A DNA stretch of 64,000 bases from the NCBI GenBank assembly GCA_934525625.1, contig CAKSZL010000003.1:186001-250000 (forward strand). The letters are read 5' to 3'. Below the pieces are notes generated by a model. The model was given only the letters and a program-made list of their open reading frames with translations. It was not told where the DNA came from and did no database searches. The stretch comes from an uncultured Burkholderiaceae bacterium. GTDB taxonomy: Bacteria; Pseudomonadota; Gammaproteobacteria; Burkholderiales; Burkholderiaceae_B. Position 1 is the first letter of the stretch. Each line of letters begins with the position of its first letter. The position numbers and the translations under genes were made by a program. Shown here in pieces: positions 17,168 through 26,949 of this stretch.

Positions 17168-20100
17168 GGCTGGGCGTGCACCCGCAGGCTGGATTGCGGC
17201 AGCACGCTGTACACGCCCGCCTGGTACAACGCCTCGGCGCGCGGCGCGGGCAGTTGAAAATCGCCCTCGGTGTTCAAGCGCACCGTGTACGACACCCGCG
17301 TCACGCCTTGCGGCAGGTATTCGAAGTAAGCCTGATAGCCGTCGAAACGCCGTTCTTCGTAGCTGGGCCACATGCCGGTTTCGTTCTCCGTGGATGCCTC
17401 GCCGCCCTGCCCGCCCGCCTGGGCCAGAATGGCGCTGTCGCGCCCCAGGCCGCTGCCCAGCACGGTGGCGCCCGCCGGAACCGGATCGGCGATCACCGCC
17501 CACACCGTCGGCGCACGCGCCGTCAGCGCCAGCTCGACCCGATACACGTCGCCGCGCGACCACTGCCCCGGCTTGGCCTGCGATACCGGCGTCACCTTGC
17601 GCGCCAGCGTCAGACCCGCGGTAATGGGCTTGTCGTGCGGCACGGCAGCCAGCGTCTGTACCGTCATCCAGGGCTGGCCTTCGCCTTCGTGGGTCAACTG
17701 CAACTGGCCGCTACCCGACGAGGGCCACGGCAGCGCCACGGCGTCGGCGTCCGGCTGCACCTGCTTGGGATTATCCGCGCGCACGGCCTCTTGGGCGCTC
17801 TGCGCTTGCCCGGATTGGGCCTCCTCCAGACGCGCCGTCACGGCGCCAGTGACCGGGCCGTCCTCCATCACCTTGGCGAACTGCTCGAAGGCCAGGCTGC
17901 CCGCCACGTTCTCGGCGGTGGTGGCCCAGGCGCCGTTATGCTGGCGCTGCAGCAGGCCCAGCGCCAGGCCGGTCAGCTCTTCACGCCCTTCCGGCGTCTG
18001 CGCCCACAGCAGCAGCAAGCGCGCCGCATTGACCTGCGGGCTGGACATCAGCCACCACGCATTGTTTTGCGCATCTTGCGGAAACACCAGGCCATCGCCG
18101 TGCAGCAACAGGCGGCCTTGCAGCAGTTGCCAGGCCTGCTTCGCCAGGAACTGGCGATTGGGGATGCTCGATTCCCTATGCAGCAGGCTGGCCCAATCGA
18201 TGAGAGCGGACGTCATCCAACGCTCCGGCGCAATCTGTATGGTGTCCAGCATGGCCGGCTCAAACGCGCCGGCGCGCGACAAGGCTTCCATGGCCATCAG
18301 CTTGCGCGCTTCCGCATCGCGCATGGGCGCCCAGGCGCGGCGCTGCAAGCGGCCCAGCACGAAGGATTGCAGCCCCTGCACCATGCGCGCGCGCACCTCG
18401 TCGGGCAAGGCGAAGTCCAGGCCCAGGCGCTTGGCCTCGTCCGTCAGGATCATCATGTGCGCCGTCAAGACCTCGCTGCCGTGGCGCATCCCCGGAAAGT
18501 AAGCCAGCAAACCGTCGGCGTCCAGGTAGTCGGGCAATTGCGCGGCCAGGGCCTTCCATTGCTCCACATTGCGCAGGCCGATGGCGCGGGCGCTGAGCTG
18601 TTCAACGCAAGTGTAGGGGTAGTCCTGCAGCCATGCCTGCACACCCGGCAAGTCGCCGCCCAAGGTGGACAGCGCCGCCACCTGCACGCCGCCGCGCAGG
18701 CTGCCGTCGCGCCCGCGCTGGGCGTTTTCCGGCGCGCGCACCGGTATCAGCAAGGGCTGGCCGGCCGACAGCGGCTGGATGGTGGAATGAGTGATCGCCA
18801 CCGGCACGGCGGGCAATACCTGCTGGCTAAAGCGCAGACGATCGGCCGCCTCGCTCTTGCCCGAGGCCTGCGCCTGAATCTCCCACACCAGCTCGGCATC
18901 CGGCTCCACGCCCATCTGGCGCACCGGCACTTCCACCGGCCAAGCCACGGGCGCCGAGCCGCCGGCCGGCACCGAGACCTCTTGGCTGGGCAGCGAAAGA
19001 CCACCGCCCGGGCCGCTGACTTGCGCCTGCACTTGCACCTTCATGTCGGCATCGGTGCCGTTGCGCAGCGTAAAGCCGCCCCGGTAGGTGTCGCCTTCGT
19101 GCACCACCGCCGGCAGGCCGCTGATGACCTGAAGGTCTTGCGCGGTGATGAAACGGGCATCACCCGTGCCGAAGCGGCCGGCGCCATGATCGACCACCGC
19201 GACGACGCGGAAGGCCGACAGGCTATCGTTCAGCGGTACCTTCACCGTGGCCTGGCCGTTCTCGTCCAGTTGCACGTCGGGCTGCCAATAGACCAGGGTG
19301 TCCAGCAATTCACGCGTGGGCTGCGACGCGCCGCCGCCACCGCCGGGCGGCAAGGCCTTGCGCCCATAATGGCGCCGGCCCACCACCTGCGACTGCGCCG
19401 TGGCCGTCTGCACGCCGTAGGCGCGGCGCTGGCGCATGGCCGCAAGCAAGTCCCAGGAGCCGTTGGGCGACAGCTCCAGCAAGGCTTCGTCCACCACGGC
19501 CAGAATGGCTTGCGCGTTGGCCGCGGGCTTGCCGTCGGGCAGGCTTACCTTCAGCGTAATCTCGGCGTTCTCGCGGATGCCGTAGCGCTGCTCGTCGGCC
19601 TGCACCTGCACCTTCAGGCGGTCTTGTTCGTCGCTGACGCGGATCTCGGCCAAGCCGAAGCGGAAGGTGGGCTTGGACAAATCCACATAGCCCGTGGCCG
19701 GCTGGTACTCCGCATTGCCGGATTGCCGCCAGGCCTGCCACCAGGTGGAGGGGCGCTTCCAGCCCCAGCTGAAGAAGGAATACCACGGCACGTCGTGCAG
19801 GCGATGGCGCAAGGCCAGCACCGACACGTAGACGTTGGGCCCCCACTGCGCCCGCACCGGCAGCTTGATGGTGGGCTCGTCGCCTTCGAGCTGCATGACG
19901 TGCGTCTCCAGCACGCCCTCGCGCTCCACGCTGACCAGCGCCGTAGCCGAACGGAACGGCATCTTCACCAGGAACTCGGCCTGCTCGCCCGGCGCATAGC
20001 TGCGCTTGACGGGCACCACGTCGATGCGGTCGTCGTTGCCGCCGCCGAACCACAGCGAGTCGCCGCCTGTCACCCATACGGAGCTGGCCGCCTGGGCCTC

Positions 20101-23100
20101 GCGCCCGGCTTCGTCCTTGGCGGTGACAGTCAGCTCGATGCGGCCGCTGACTTCGGGCTTGAAAGCGCAGCGCAGCAAGCCTTGCGCGTCGGACTTGCCG
20201 CTGCACACCTCGCCCAGATCTTCCACCGTATAGTGGCTGTCGTAGCTGTAGAAGCCCCCCACCAGGCGCTTGCGCGTGGTCAGGGTTTCGATGCGGCGCG
20301 CCGAGACCGTCATGGGCACGCCGGACTGCGGCTGCCCCTGGGGCGACAAGGCCACCGACGACAGGCTGACCTCTTCGTCCACGCGCGACCAGGAATCGGT
20401 TTGTATGCCCGGCACCACCGCCGCGGGCCAGACGACCACCGTGCGCGACAAGGTTTGCACCTGTCCGTTGGGGTCGTCGAAGCTAGCCTCGAACAGCCAG
20501 TCCATGGGCCGCTCGACTTCCGGCAGGTCGCCGAGATCGACCGAGGCCGCGCCCTGGGCGTCCAGCGTCAGCATGTGCTTGTCCAGGAACAGGCGCTGGC
20601 CGCCAGGCTGGGCCTGTTCCGACTCGTCGGCTTCGTACTGCCCGGGCGCATAGAAAGCGAAGCTGTCGTAGTCGCTGAAGCGTAGCGGGCGCTCGCGCGC
20701 CATGGCCGACAGGCTGACCGTCTGGCCGCTGGCCGCGCCGCCCGCCACGTAGTTCAGGCCCACATCGGCCTTGACCGCCTTGGGCGCCACCAGCGCCTTG
20801 CCGTCGCCGCCATCGCTGACCGACAGCGTACCCGTCAGCACCGGCAGCTTGAAGGCCTCGATGCGGAAAGCGCCGGGATTGGCGTCGTAATAGTATTTCT
20901 CGCCCTCGCTTTGCAGGCTCACTTGATACGTACCCAGCTTGGCGCCTTTCGTGGTCTCCAGCGTGCTGACCGCGCTCATGCCGCCCGACGGCGTCTTGAC
21001 CCACTCCAGCTTTTGCTCGGTGGTTTCGCCCGAACCCTGGTGATAGATGACGAGCTTGCTGGGCAACAGGTTTTCCGAACCCTCGGATTCCTCCGGCGTC
21101 TCCAGGCCGTCGCGCACCTGCCAGCGCACGAAGTGCTTCATGTGCACGGTTTCGCCGGCGCGGTACAAGCCGCGATCGAAGACGGTATGCGTGATGACGT
21201 CCGGCACCGGCTGACTGTCGGTGGGCACGTTGAAGCGCCAGCCTTCTATGCCGTCGTTCCAGTCGGAGAGCACGAAGGAGAAATCGTCCTTGCCGCGCGC
21301 CAGCGGGTGCCCGGCGTCGATGCGGGCCGACGCGAACAAGCCGGACAAGCCCGTGGATTCGCAATACTGGTCGGAGCCCATGGGCTCCATGACGTGCAGC
21401 ATGCCTTGCGCGTCGGTACGCCCGCTGGCCAGCAGTTCGCCGTCGCAACTGCGCACCGCCACCCGGGCGTCGGGCACCACCTTGCCCTCGTCCAGCGTCG
21501 TCACCCACACCAGCGCGTCGTCGCGGCCGAGCTTCAGGTGCACCGCCAGATTGGTGACCAGCACGGTGGTGCGCACGTACATGGGCGAGCCTTCGTCCAG
21601 CAGGTCGCGGCCCAGCCGGGGCGAAGCGGCCTCCAGCACGTGAAAGCCCGGCTCCGTCAGCGGCACGCCCAGCACCTCGGCTTCGCGCACCGAGCCTTCG
21701 CTGCCCGGCAGCGTCATGACCTTGGCGTCCGAGCGTCCGTCCAGCATGGACATCAGGCGCGCATCGACGGAAGGATCATCATTGCCGCCCCCCATGGACT
21801 GGCCCGCCATCGCGCGCGCCCATTGGCGACGGGTGTAATAGCCTTCGCTCATGTTGCGCACGCGCGCGTACCAGCGCAGGATGTCCACGTCGTCCTTGGG
21901 CTTGACGTCCGCGACCTTGCCCGGCGACAGGCGCAAGTCGCGCCCGGCCAGGCTGGCTTCCACGTTACGCACCGTCAGCGGCACGGCGGGCGGGTCGTCA
22001 TCCTCGTCGCCGCCCGGCGGCGTGTGGGCGAAGCGCTCGACCACGCCGAACGAACCCGACGAGAACTTCAGCAAGGCGGGATACTGCGCCATGCGCATCT
22101 TCAGCGGAAAATCCGCCGCATTCACCGGCTTGCGGCCGGCATCGTCCCGCAGGCCCTTGGGCAGCAGCAGCGTGAGTTCATCTTCGGCCTCGAACGGCCC
22201 GGAAAAGCTCAGGTCATCGACGCTGCCTTCCCAGCCGTCCTCGGGTTGTGCGGAAGACAGTTCGTCCCCCTTGCCGGTACGCAGCCGGATCTGGTCGGCC
22301 CATTGCTGCGGCACCGGCGCGTTGAAGGTGACGCGCATGGGCAGCAAGGGATTGCAATCGGCGCGGGCATTGTCGCGCTGGCAGCTCAGCCCCACGCGAA
22401 AGGCCGGCCGCACCTCGTAATCGACGTGCCAAGGCTTGCCGGCCGCAAGGCCGGAGGGCGTCGCCACCCCAGCCCCCACCACCAGCCGCACGTCGGCTTC
22501 CGGCGTCAGGCGCCGGGCGCATTGCAGCAGATGCACGGCGCCCTCTTCGGTTTCGGGCAGGTAGCTGGCGTCGAGCACGGCTTTACGCTCGTCGCCGTCG
22601 ATCAGCTTGACAGGCACCTGCTCGCCCAGGCCTTGTACCGCGCAATGCGTATGCTTGCGCACCGACTCGGGCGTGACCGCGCCATTGAAACGCAGCACGA
22701 AAATCTGTTCTTCGTCTATCTGCGAGCTGTAGGGAATCGAGGACAGCACCTGCGGGCCGCCCGTGTTGAAGGCATATTTGGGCTGGGTTTTGACCTCCTG
22801 GCCGTCCTGCGTGCGCAGGCCGGCGCGCGGCGTTATCGTGCAGCGCACGCCCGGTCCCAGGGCCTTGTCGAAGGTGTACGCCCACTGCTTGGTGTCCACC
22901 CAGCGGGCCGAGGCGGCCGGATCGCCGCTGCATTGCACGGTGGCGGGCGCAGGCGCCTGGTCGTTGCCTAGATCCACCATGTCGGCATCGAAGCGCAGGC
23001 GCACCTGCTCTACCGTGGCCACCTGGCCCTTGGGCGTCACTTGAACCAATTGCGCCGCCGCGGCGCCAGCCGCCCACATCACGGCCGCCACCGCAAAAAT

Positions 23101-23115
23101 CGCACGCCTTGCCAT
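17164..23115 (-). CDS. Bacterial alpha-2-macroglobulin with thioester motif
   Basis: Periplasmic protease trap thought to guard the cell envelope, partner of PBP1C for repair after breach (known for the E. coli YfhM/PbpC pair). The 1983-residue protein has a Sec signal (MARRAIFAVAAVMWAAGAAAA), MG-type beta domains, a bait-like region, and the thioester motif CVEQ at 1503-1506 within YPYTCVEQLSARAIG, followed by the alpha/alpha toroid. The signal ends AAAAQL with no lipobox Cys, so unlike E. coli YfhM the protein is predicted soluble rather than lipid-anchored. About 330 residues longer than YfhM. Stop overlaps the pbpC start. Confidence 0.93.
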   Translation of the reverse strand: MARRAIFAVAAVMWAAGAAAAQLVQVTPKGQVATVEQVRLRFDADMVDLGNDQAPAPATVQCSGDPAASARWVDTKQWAYTFDKALGPGVRCTITPRAGLRTQDGQEVKTQPKYAFNTGGPQVLSSIPYSSQIDEEQIFVLRFNGAVTPESVRKHTHCAVQGLGEQVPVKLIDGDERKAVLDASYLPETEEGAVHLLQCARRLTPEADVRLVVGAGVATPSGLAAGKPWHVDYEVRPAFRVGLSCQRDNARADCNPLLPMRVTFNAPVPQQWADQIRLRTGKGDELSSAQPEDGWEGSVDDLSFSGPFEAEDELTLLLPKGLRDDAGRKPVNAADFPLKMRMAQYPALLKFSSGSFGVVERFAHTPPGGDEDDDPPAVPLTVRNVEASLAGRDLRLSPGKVADVKPKDDVDILRWYARVRNMSEGYYTRRQWARAMAGQSMGGGNDDPSVDARLMSMLDGRSDAKVMTLPGSEGSVREAEVLGVPLTEPGFHVLEAASPRLGRDLLDEGSPMYVRTTVLVTNLAVHLKLGRDDALVWVTTLDEGKVVPDARVAVRSCDGELLASGRTDAQGMLHVMEPMGSDQYCESTGLSGLFASARIDAGHPLARGKDDFSFVLSDWNDGIEGWRFNVPTDSQPVPDVITHTVFDRGLYRAGETVHMKHFVRWQVRDGLETPEESEGSENLLPSKLVIYHQGSGETTEQKLEWVKTPSGGMSAVSTLETTKGAKLGTYQVSLQSEGEKYYYDANPGAFRIEAFKLPVLTGTLSVSDGGDGKALVAPKAVKADVGLNYVAGGAASGQTVSLSAMARERPLRFSDYDSFAFYAPGQYEADESEQAQPGGQRLFLDKHMLTLDAQGAASVDLGDLPEVERPMDWLFEASFDDPNGQVQTLSRTVVVWPAAVVPGIQTDSWSRVDEEVSLSSVALSPQGQPQSGVPMTVSARRIETLTTRKRLVGGFYSYDSHYTVEDLGEVCSGKSDAQGLLRCAFKPEVSGRIELTVTAKDEAGREAQAASSVWVTGGDSLWFGGGNDDRIDVVPVKRSYAPGEQAEFLVKMPFRSATALVSVEREGVLETHVMQLEGDEPTIKLPVRAQWGPNVYVSVLALRHRLHDVPWYSFFSWGWKRPSTWWQAWRQSGNAEYQPATGYVDLSKPTFRFGLAEIRVSDEQDRLKVQVQADEQRYGIRENAEITLKVSLPDGKPAANAQAILAVVDEALLELSPNGSWDLLAAMRQRRAYGVQTATAQSQVVGRRHYGRKALPPGGGGGASQPTRELLDTLVYWQPDVQLDENGQATVKVPLNDSLSAFRVVAVVDHGAGRFGTGDARFITAQDLQVISGLPAVVHEGDTYRGGFTLRNGTDADMKVQVQAQVSGPGGGLSLPSQEVSVPAGGSAPVAWPVEVPVRQMGVEPDAELVWEIQAQASGKSEAADRLRFSQQVLPAVPVAITHSTIQPLSAGQPLLIPVRAPENAQRGRDGSLRGGVQVAALSTLGGDLPGVQAWLQDYPYTCVEQLSARAIGLRNVEQWKALAAQLPDYLDADGLLAYFPGMRHGSEVLTAHMMILTDEAKRLGLDFALPDEVRARMVQGLQSFVLGRLQRRAWAPMRDAEARKLMAMEALSRAGAFEPAMLDTIQIAPERWMTSALIDWASLLHRESSIPNRQFLAKQAWQLLQGRLLLHGDGLVFPQDAQNNAWWLMSSPQVNAARLLLLWAQTPEGREELTGLALGLLQRQHNGAWATTAENVAGSLAFEQFAKVMEDGPVTGAVTARLEEAQSGQAQSAQEAVRADNPKQVQPDADAVALPWPSSGSGQLQLTHEGEGQPWMTVQTLAAVPHDKPITAGLTLARKVTPVSQAKPGQWSRGDVYRVELALTARAPTVWAVIADPVPAGATVLGSGLGRDSAILAQAGGQGGEASTENETGMWPSYEERRFDGYQAYFEYLPQGVTRVSYTVRLNTEGDFQLPAPRAEALYQAGVYSVLPQSSLRVHAQP

Positions 23116-23285
23116 CTGCCGACTCCGTTGTTCTTTTCAGCCGCCACAGTGTAAAACGGATGGCGCTGAAAATGGCCCGGCCAGGCCGGCCGGGAAAGGC
23201 TGGCAAGGTAACCGGACGTAGCGCCGGTGTCTGTTTGAAACGGCCGGCAAAGCCGGCAAAGCAATCGTTCGACCTGGGAACGGAA

Positions 23286-25139
23286 TTATTCCGCGCTGGA
23301 GTGCCTGGCCGAATACGGCAGGTATTCCGGCACCCATTGCTTGAGCTGCCGGCGCACCTCTTCGTCATCCAGCGGCTGCTTTTGCTGCAGCCACTGTTCG
23401 ACCTGGCCTTCCAGTTGCTCGGAGACTTCCCGGGACTGCGCCACCCGGAGTTTCGGATGCGGGGTTTCCAAGGTTTCTTCCGAATCGGCCAGCAATTCCT
23501 CGTAGAGTTTTTCGCCCGGCCGCAGGCCGGTGAATTCGACCCGGATCTCGTCTTCGGCAAAGCCCGCCAGGCGGATCATATTGTGCGCCAGATCGACGAT
23601 CTTGACGGGCTCGCCCATGTCGAGCACGAAAATCTCCCCGCCTTCGCCCATGGAGGCCGCTTGCAGAACCAGTTGCGCCGCTTCGGGAATCGACATGAAG
23701 TAGCGCGTGATTTCCGGGTGGGTAACCGTGACCGGCCCGCCATGGGCGATCTGCTGCTGGAACTTGGGAATCACGCTGCCCGTGCTGCCCAGCACGTTGC
23801 CGAAGCGCACGATCTCGAAGCGTGTCGCGCCGGAGCGGTGCTGCAGGCGCTCGCACACCATCTCCGCCAAGCGCTTGCTTGCGCCCATGACGTTGGTGGG
23901 GTTGACCGCCTTGTCGGTGGAAATGAGCACGAAGCGTTCCGCGCCCACCTGCTGGGCGCAGCTGGCCGCCAGGTAAGTGCCCACCACGTTGTTGCGTATC
24001 GCCTGCCAGGCATTGTCGATTTCCATCAAGGGCACGTGCTTGTAGGCCGCGGCATGGAACACCATCTGGGGACGCCAGGTTTCAAATATCTGCCGCATGC
24101 GGTTCTTGTTCGTAACGTCACCGATCAAGGGGATGACCTTGACGGCCGGCTGATGCTCGCTGAACCATTGGTCGATCATGTACAGCGCGAACTCGCTGGT
24201 CTCCACCAGCACGATGCACTCGGGCTCGAAGCGCGACAGCTGCCGGCACAGCTCGCTGCCGATGGAGCCGCCGGCCCCGGTTACCAGCAGGCGCTTGCCG
24301 GCCAGCATGCGCTTGACATTGTCGTTGTCGATGCGGACGGCCGCGCGGCCGAGCAAGTCTTCTATCTTGACCGGCCGCATGACGTTGATGGCGACTCGGC
24401 CGCTCATGAGCTCCGTCAGGCCGGGCACGGTGAACATGCTGGCGCCGGCTTTGCTGGCCAGTTGCGCGGCGCGCTGCAGCACCTCGGACGAAGCCGAGGG
24501 CATGGCCAGGATCACGTGCCTGGCGCCCCAGCGGGCCAGCACTTCGGGCAAGGCCTGAACCCCGCCCTGCTCCACCGGCTTGCCCGCCAGCTCGCGTCCC
24601 CATTTGGCGCGGTCGTCGTCGACCAGCGCAACGATGTTCCAGTCGTTGCTGCGGGCAAGCTCGCGTATCAGCATGGCCCCGGCCGTGCCCGCCCCGACCA
24701 CCACCACAGGCTTGCCGCGCCGCCTTTGCAGATAGGAATCGCGCTCGCGCCACATGCGCCAGGCGAACCGCCCGCCGCCCATGATGACCAGCAGCAGCAA
24801 GGGATAAAGCGCCACGACGGAACGCGGAACGACGAAATTGCCCTGCCCCAGCACGACGATGGCCAGCAGCGCCACCGCCGAGACGAGCACGGCTTTCAGC
24901 ACGCGATAGAGGTCGGGCAGGCTGGCGAAGCGCCAGATTCCCCGGTACAGGCCCGCCCAGCGGCACGCCAGCAACTGAACCAGCACCAAGACCGGCAAGA
25001 TGACCAGAATGGTTTGCGCGAACGGCCGCGGCCATTCGAAATTAAAGCGCAACAGGAACGCAAGAATCCAGGCCGCGGCAACCGAAAACAGGTCGAACAG
25101 CCAGACCAACAAAGAACGAACCGACACGCTCAAGTGCAT
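23286..25139 (-). CDS. wbpM: Membrane UDP-GlcNAc 4,6-dehydratase of the WbpM/PglF/CapD family
   Basis: Makes UDP-4-keto-6-deoxy sugars for the first O-unit residue. Four N-terminal membrane segments (residues 1-120) precede a CoA-binding-like domain and the SDR domain with the nucleotide site GAGGSIGSE at about 280 and catalytic block STDKAVNPTNVMGASKR, in which Met replaces the usual Tyr as in WbpM homologues. Total 617 residues, close to the roughly 660 of P. aeruginosa WbpM. Last gene of the O-antigen operon, as wbpM is in P. aeruginosa. The 100-base gap before it contains a long inverted repeat. The 170 bases to the next gene show only GC-rich repeats and no clear T-tract terminator. Confidence 0.93.
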   Translation of the reverse strand: MHLSVSVRSLLVWLFDLFSVAAAWILAFLLRFNFEWPRPFAQTILVILPVLVLVQLLACRWAGLYRGIWRFASLPDLYRVLKAVLVSAVALLAIVVLGQGNFVVPRSVVALYPLLLLVIMGGGRFAWRMWRERDSYLQRRRGKPVVVVGAGTAGAMLIRELARSNDWNIVALVDDDRAKWGRELAGKPVEQGGVQALPEVLARWGARHVILAMPSASSEVLQRAAQLASKAGASMFTVPGLTELMSGRVAINVMRPVKIEDLLGRAAVRIDNDNVKRMLAGKRLLVTGAGGSIGSELCRQLSRFEPECIVLVETSEFALYMIDQWFSEHQPAVKVIPLIGDVTNKNRMRQIFETWRPQMVFHAAAYKHVPLMEIDNAWQAIRNNVVGTYLAASCAQQVGAERFVLISTDKAVNPTNVMGASKRLAEMVCERLQHRSGATRFEIVRFGNVLGSTGSVIPKFQQQIAHGGPVTVTHPEITRYFMSIPEAAQLVLQAASMGEGGEIFVLDMGEPVKIVDLAHNMIRLAGFAEDEIRVEFTGLRPGEKLYEELLADSEETLETPHPKLRVAQSREVSEQLEGQVEQWLQQKQPLDDEEVRRQLKQWVPEYLPYSARHSSAE

Positions 25140-25170
25140 TTGCTCAGAATTCCCTTAATACCTTCCCGGC

Positions 25171-25214
25171 GCCGTACGGCGTTTGCCGCTTCCCCGCGTC
25201 AAACACCGTACGGC
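25171..25214. repeat. Inverted repeat just upstream of wbpM
   Basis: Arms GCCGTACGGCGTTTG and CAAACACCGTACGGC pair over 15 bases with one G-T/C-A position and a 14-base loop. Each arm also contains the palindrome CCGTACGG. No T-run follows on the minus strand, so it is not a simple terminator; an attenuating or stabilising RNA hairpin between the transferase gene and wbpM is possible. Confidence 0.55.
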
Positions 25215-25240
25215 TCGATTATCCGCTTGCCTCGGCGGCA

Positions 25241-25801
25241 CTAGCGTATCACTCTGTCTCCGCTGCCCTTGCCCGCCACGGTTTGAAAGATAAGCTTGAA
25301 ATACAGGCCCATGGACATCTCGCGCATCATCCGCGCATCCGTTTCGGCCAACAGCTTGGGGGTGGACATGTCTATGCCGGCCACCTGGGCCAGGCCCGTG
25401 ATGCCGGGCCGCACGCCATACACGCCCAGGGCTTCGCGCTCGGCGATCAGCTCATCCTGGTTGAACAGATTGGGCCTGGGCCCGACCAGGCTCATTTCGC
25501 CCTTGAGCACGTTCCACAATTGCGGCAGCTCGTCCAGCTTGGTTCTGCGCAGGAAAGCGCCCACCCTGGTCACCGAAGCCGAAGCGGCCAGATGGGTCGC
25601 CACCGAAGCCGTACCCACCGCCATGGTGCGGAACTTGACGAGCACGAAGGGCTTTTTACGCCTGCCCATTCTTTCCTGCAAAAACAGCGGAGAGCCCGTG
25701 TCGAACAAGCCGGCGATATAAATAGCCAGCAACACCGGCGCGGCGAACAGCAAGCCCAGTATCGAGAAAATGACGTCAAAAATACGTGTCACGACCAACA
25801 A
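25241..25801 (-). CDS. Small monotopic phosphoglycosyl transferase (PglC/WcaJ-C family)
   Basis: Initiates the O-unit by moving a sugar-1-phosphate from UDP-sugar to undecaprenyl phosphate. The 186-residue protein is the minimal catalytic form: re-entrant helix TRIFDVIFSILGLLFAAPVLLA, then LVKFRTM, RRTKLDELPQLWNVLKGEMSLVGPRP (the conserved Asp-Glu dyad and PRP), and GVRPGITGLAQV. The first codon is TTG; a GTG at 25792 giving MTRIFDV is an equal candidate. It occupies the place of wbpL in the P. aeruginosa cluster, although WbpL is a polytopic transferase of a different superfamily. Confidence 0.9.
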   Translation of the reverse strand: MLVVTRIFDVIFSILGLLFAAPVLLAIYIAGLFDTGSPLFLQERMGRRKKPFVLVKFRTMAVGTASVATHLAASASVTRVGAFLRRTKLDELPQLWNVLKGEMSLVGPRPNLFNQDELIAEREALGVYGVRPGITGLAQVAGIDMSTPKLLAETDARMMREMSMGLYFKLIFQTVAGKGSGDRVIR

Positions 25802-25848
25802 CCCTAAAAATTAAGCACTGCGGCAAGGCACTGCGGCGCTTGGCCGCC

Positions 25849-26859
25849 TTACTTGAATCTGCTCTTCAGCCTGAGCAATGGACGCTCGAACAGGATATAG
25901 CTCAAAGGCGCGGCGATAAACGTCATCCAAAGGCCCGCATCCATTTCCGGAGGGAAAGGCAGACTGTTTTCACGATACGGTCCATTGCCGGTCAGCACCC
26001 CTTGCCATACATACAAGCCATAGCTGATGACCCCGAGCACCACCAGCGGCTTGACCTCCAGCATTCTGACCAGCAGGGAGTCTTGATTGTGGAACACATA
26101 CAAAAGCAGCAAAGACACCGAAATCATCCAGACCAGATCGCTTTTATAAAAGGCCGGCGACAGCAGCCCTGTAAGGATCGCCACCAGCACGATAGCCGAA
26201 TTGGAGGGATTGCCAAGAAAATGCTTGACGATGCGCCACTGCGCAATAAACGCGGCTATGCAGCCGAACGCGATGGGCAGCGCCGCGGGAAACGTCCATC
26301 TGTCGAGATAGTAGACGTCCCCGGAGGAATACAGGCTGGTGGAAAAATACAGGCAGGCGGCGGCAAAAAGAACCGCCACGGCCAGGGAAACGTATCGGCC
26401 CAATAGAAACACGAAAGGCCACACCAGATAAAAGTGCTGCTCGACCGCCAAAGACCAGAAATGCGAGAACGAGGAAAAATTGCATTCCTGGGGCACGAAG
26501 TTGAGCGTGTACGTAAAGGCGTAGAGATAAATGCAGTTGTTTATTCTGGCCGCCCCTATCGAATCCATGAACAGAATCAGGAAAACCGCCAGGAAGTACA
26601 AGGGGAATATTCGCAGCGACCTGCGGACGATGAAGTTAAAGACGTTGATGCCGCCTTTTTCCTGTTTTTCATGGATCAACAAAGACGTGATCAAAAAGCC
26701 CGAAAGCGCAAAGAAAATGCTTACCCCAACCGATGGGCTGAACACGTCTATGATTTTCTGGTTTTCCACCCCGATTCGCGGCCAGATGACGGCGTGCGAC
26801 ATGATGACCATCAGCACAGCCAGCGCGCGTATGCCATCAAACCCCTTTACCCTGCCCAT
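25849..26859 (-). CDS. Membrane acyltransferase family 3 (OafA-like, no SGNH domain)
   Basis: Probable O-acetyltransferase acting on the lipid-linked O-unit. Starts MGRVKGFDGIRALAVLMVIMSHAVIWP, the acyltransferase-3 motif with the essential His, followed by FFALSGFLITSLLIHE and about ten membrane segments over 336 residues. No C-terminal SGNH domain, unlike the other acyltransferase of this cluster. Lower GC and more AT-rich codons than the flanking genes hint at a separate origin. Confidence 0.88.
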   Translation of the reverse strand: MGRVKGFDGIRALAVLMVIMSHAVIWPRIGVENQKIIDVFSPSVGVSIFFALSGFLITSLLIHEKQEKGGINVFNFIVRRSLRIFPLYFLAVFLILFMDSIGAARINNCIYLYAFTYTLNFVPQECNFSSFSHFWSLAVEQHFYLVWPFVFLLGRYVSLAVAVLFAAACLYFSTSLYSSGDVYYLDRWTFPAALPIAFGCIAAFIAQWRIVKHFLGNPSNSAIVLVAILTGLLSPAFYKSDLVWMISVSLLLLYVFHNQDSLLVRMLEVKPLVVLGVISYGLYVWQGVLTGNGPYRENSLPFPPEMDAGLWMTFIAAPLSYILFERPLLRLKSRFK

Positions 26860-26949
26860 ATTCTATTTATTCCAATACACGCAACATAAACGACCGCATC
26901 CGGTTCGATGCGGCATCAAGATTCCATCCAGGCCCGCGGCCATGGATGG

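Noticed and set aside
16834..22971. Very long open frames on the plus strand opposite pbpC and the macroglobulin gene
   Set aside because: They are antisense shadows of GC-rich codon use: no family motifs, odd composition (His, Arg, Gln runs), no ribosome sites. The minus-strand frames have clear domains.
23243..23257. GCCGGC-AAA-GCCGGC hairpin between wbpM and the macroglobulin gene as terminator
   Set aside because: Stem is palindromic low-complexity GC sequence with no T-run on either strand.
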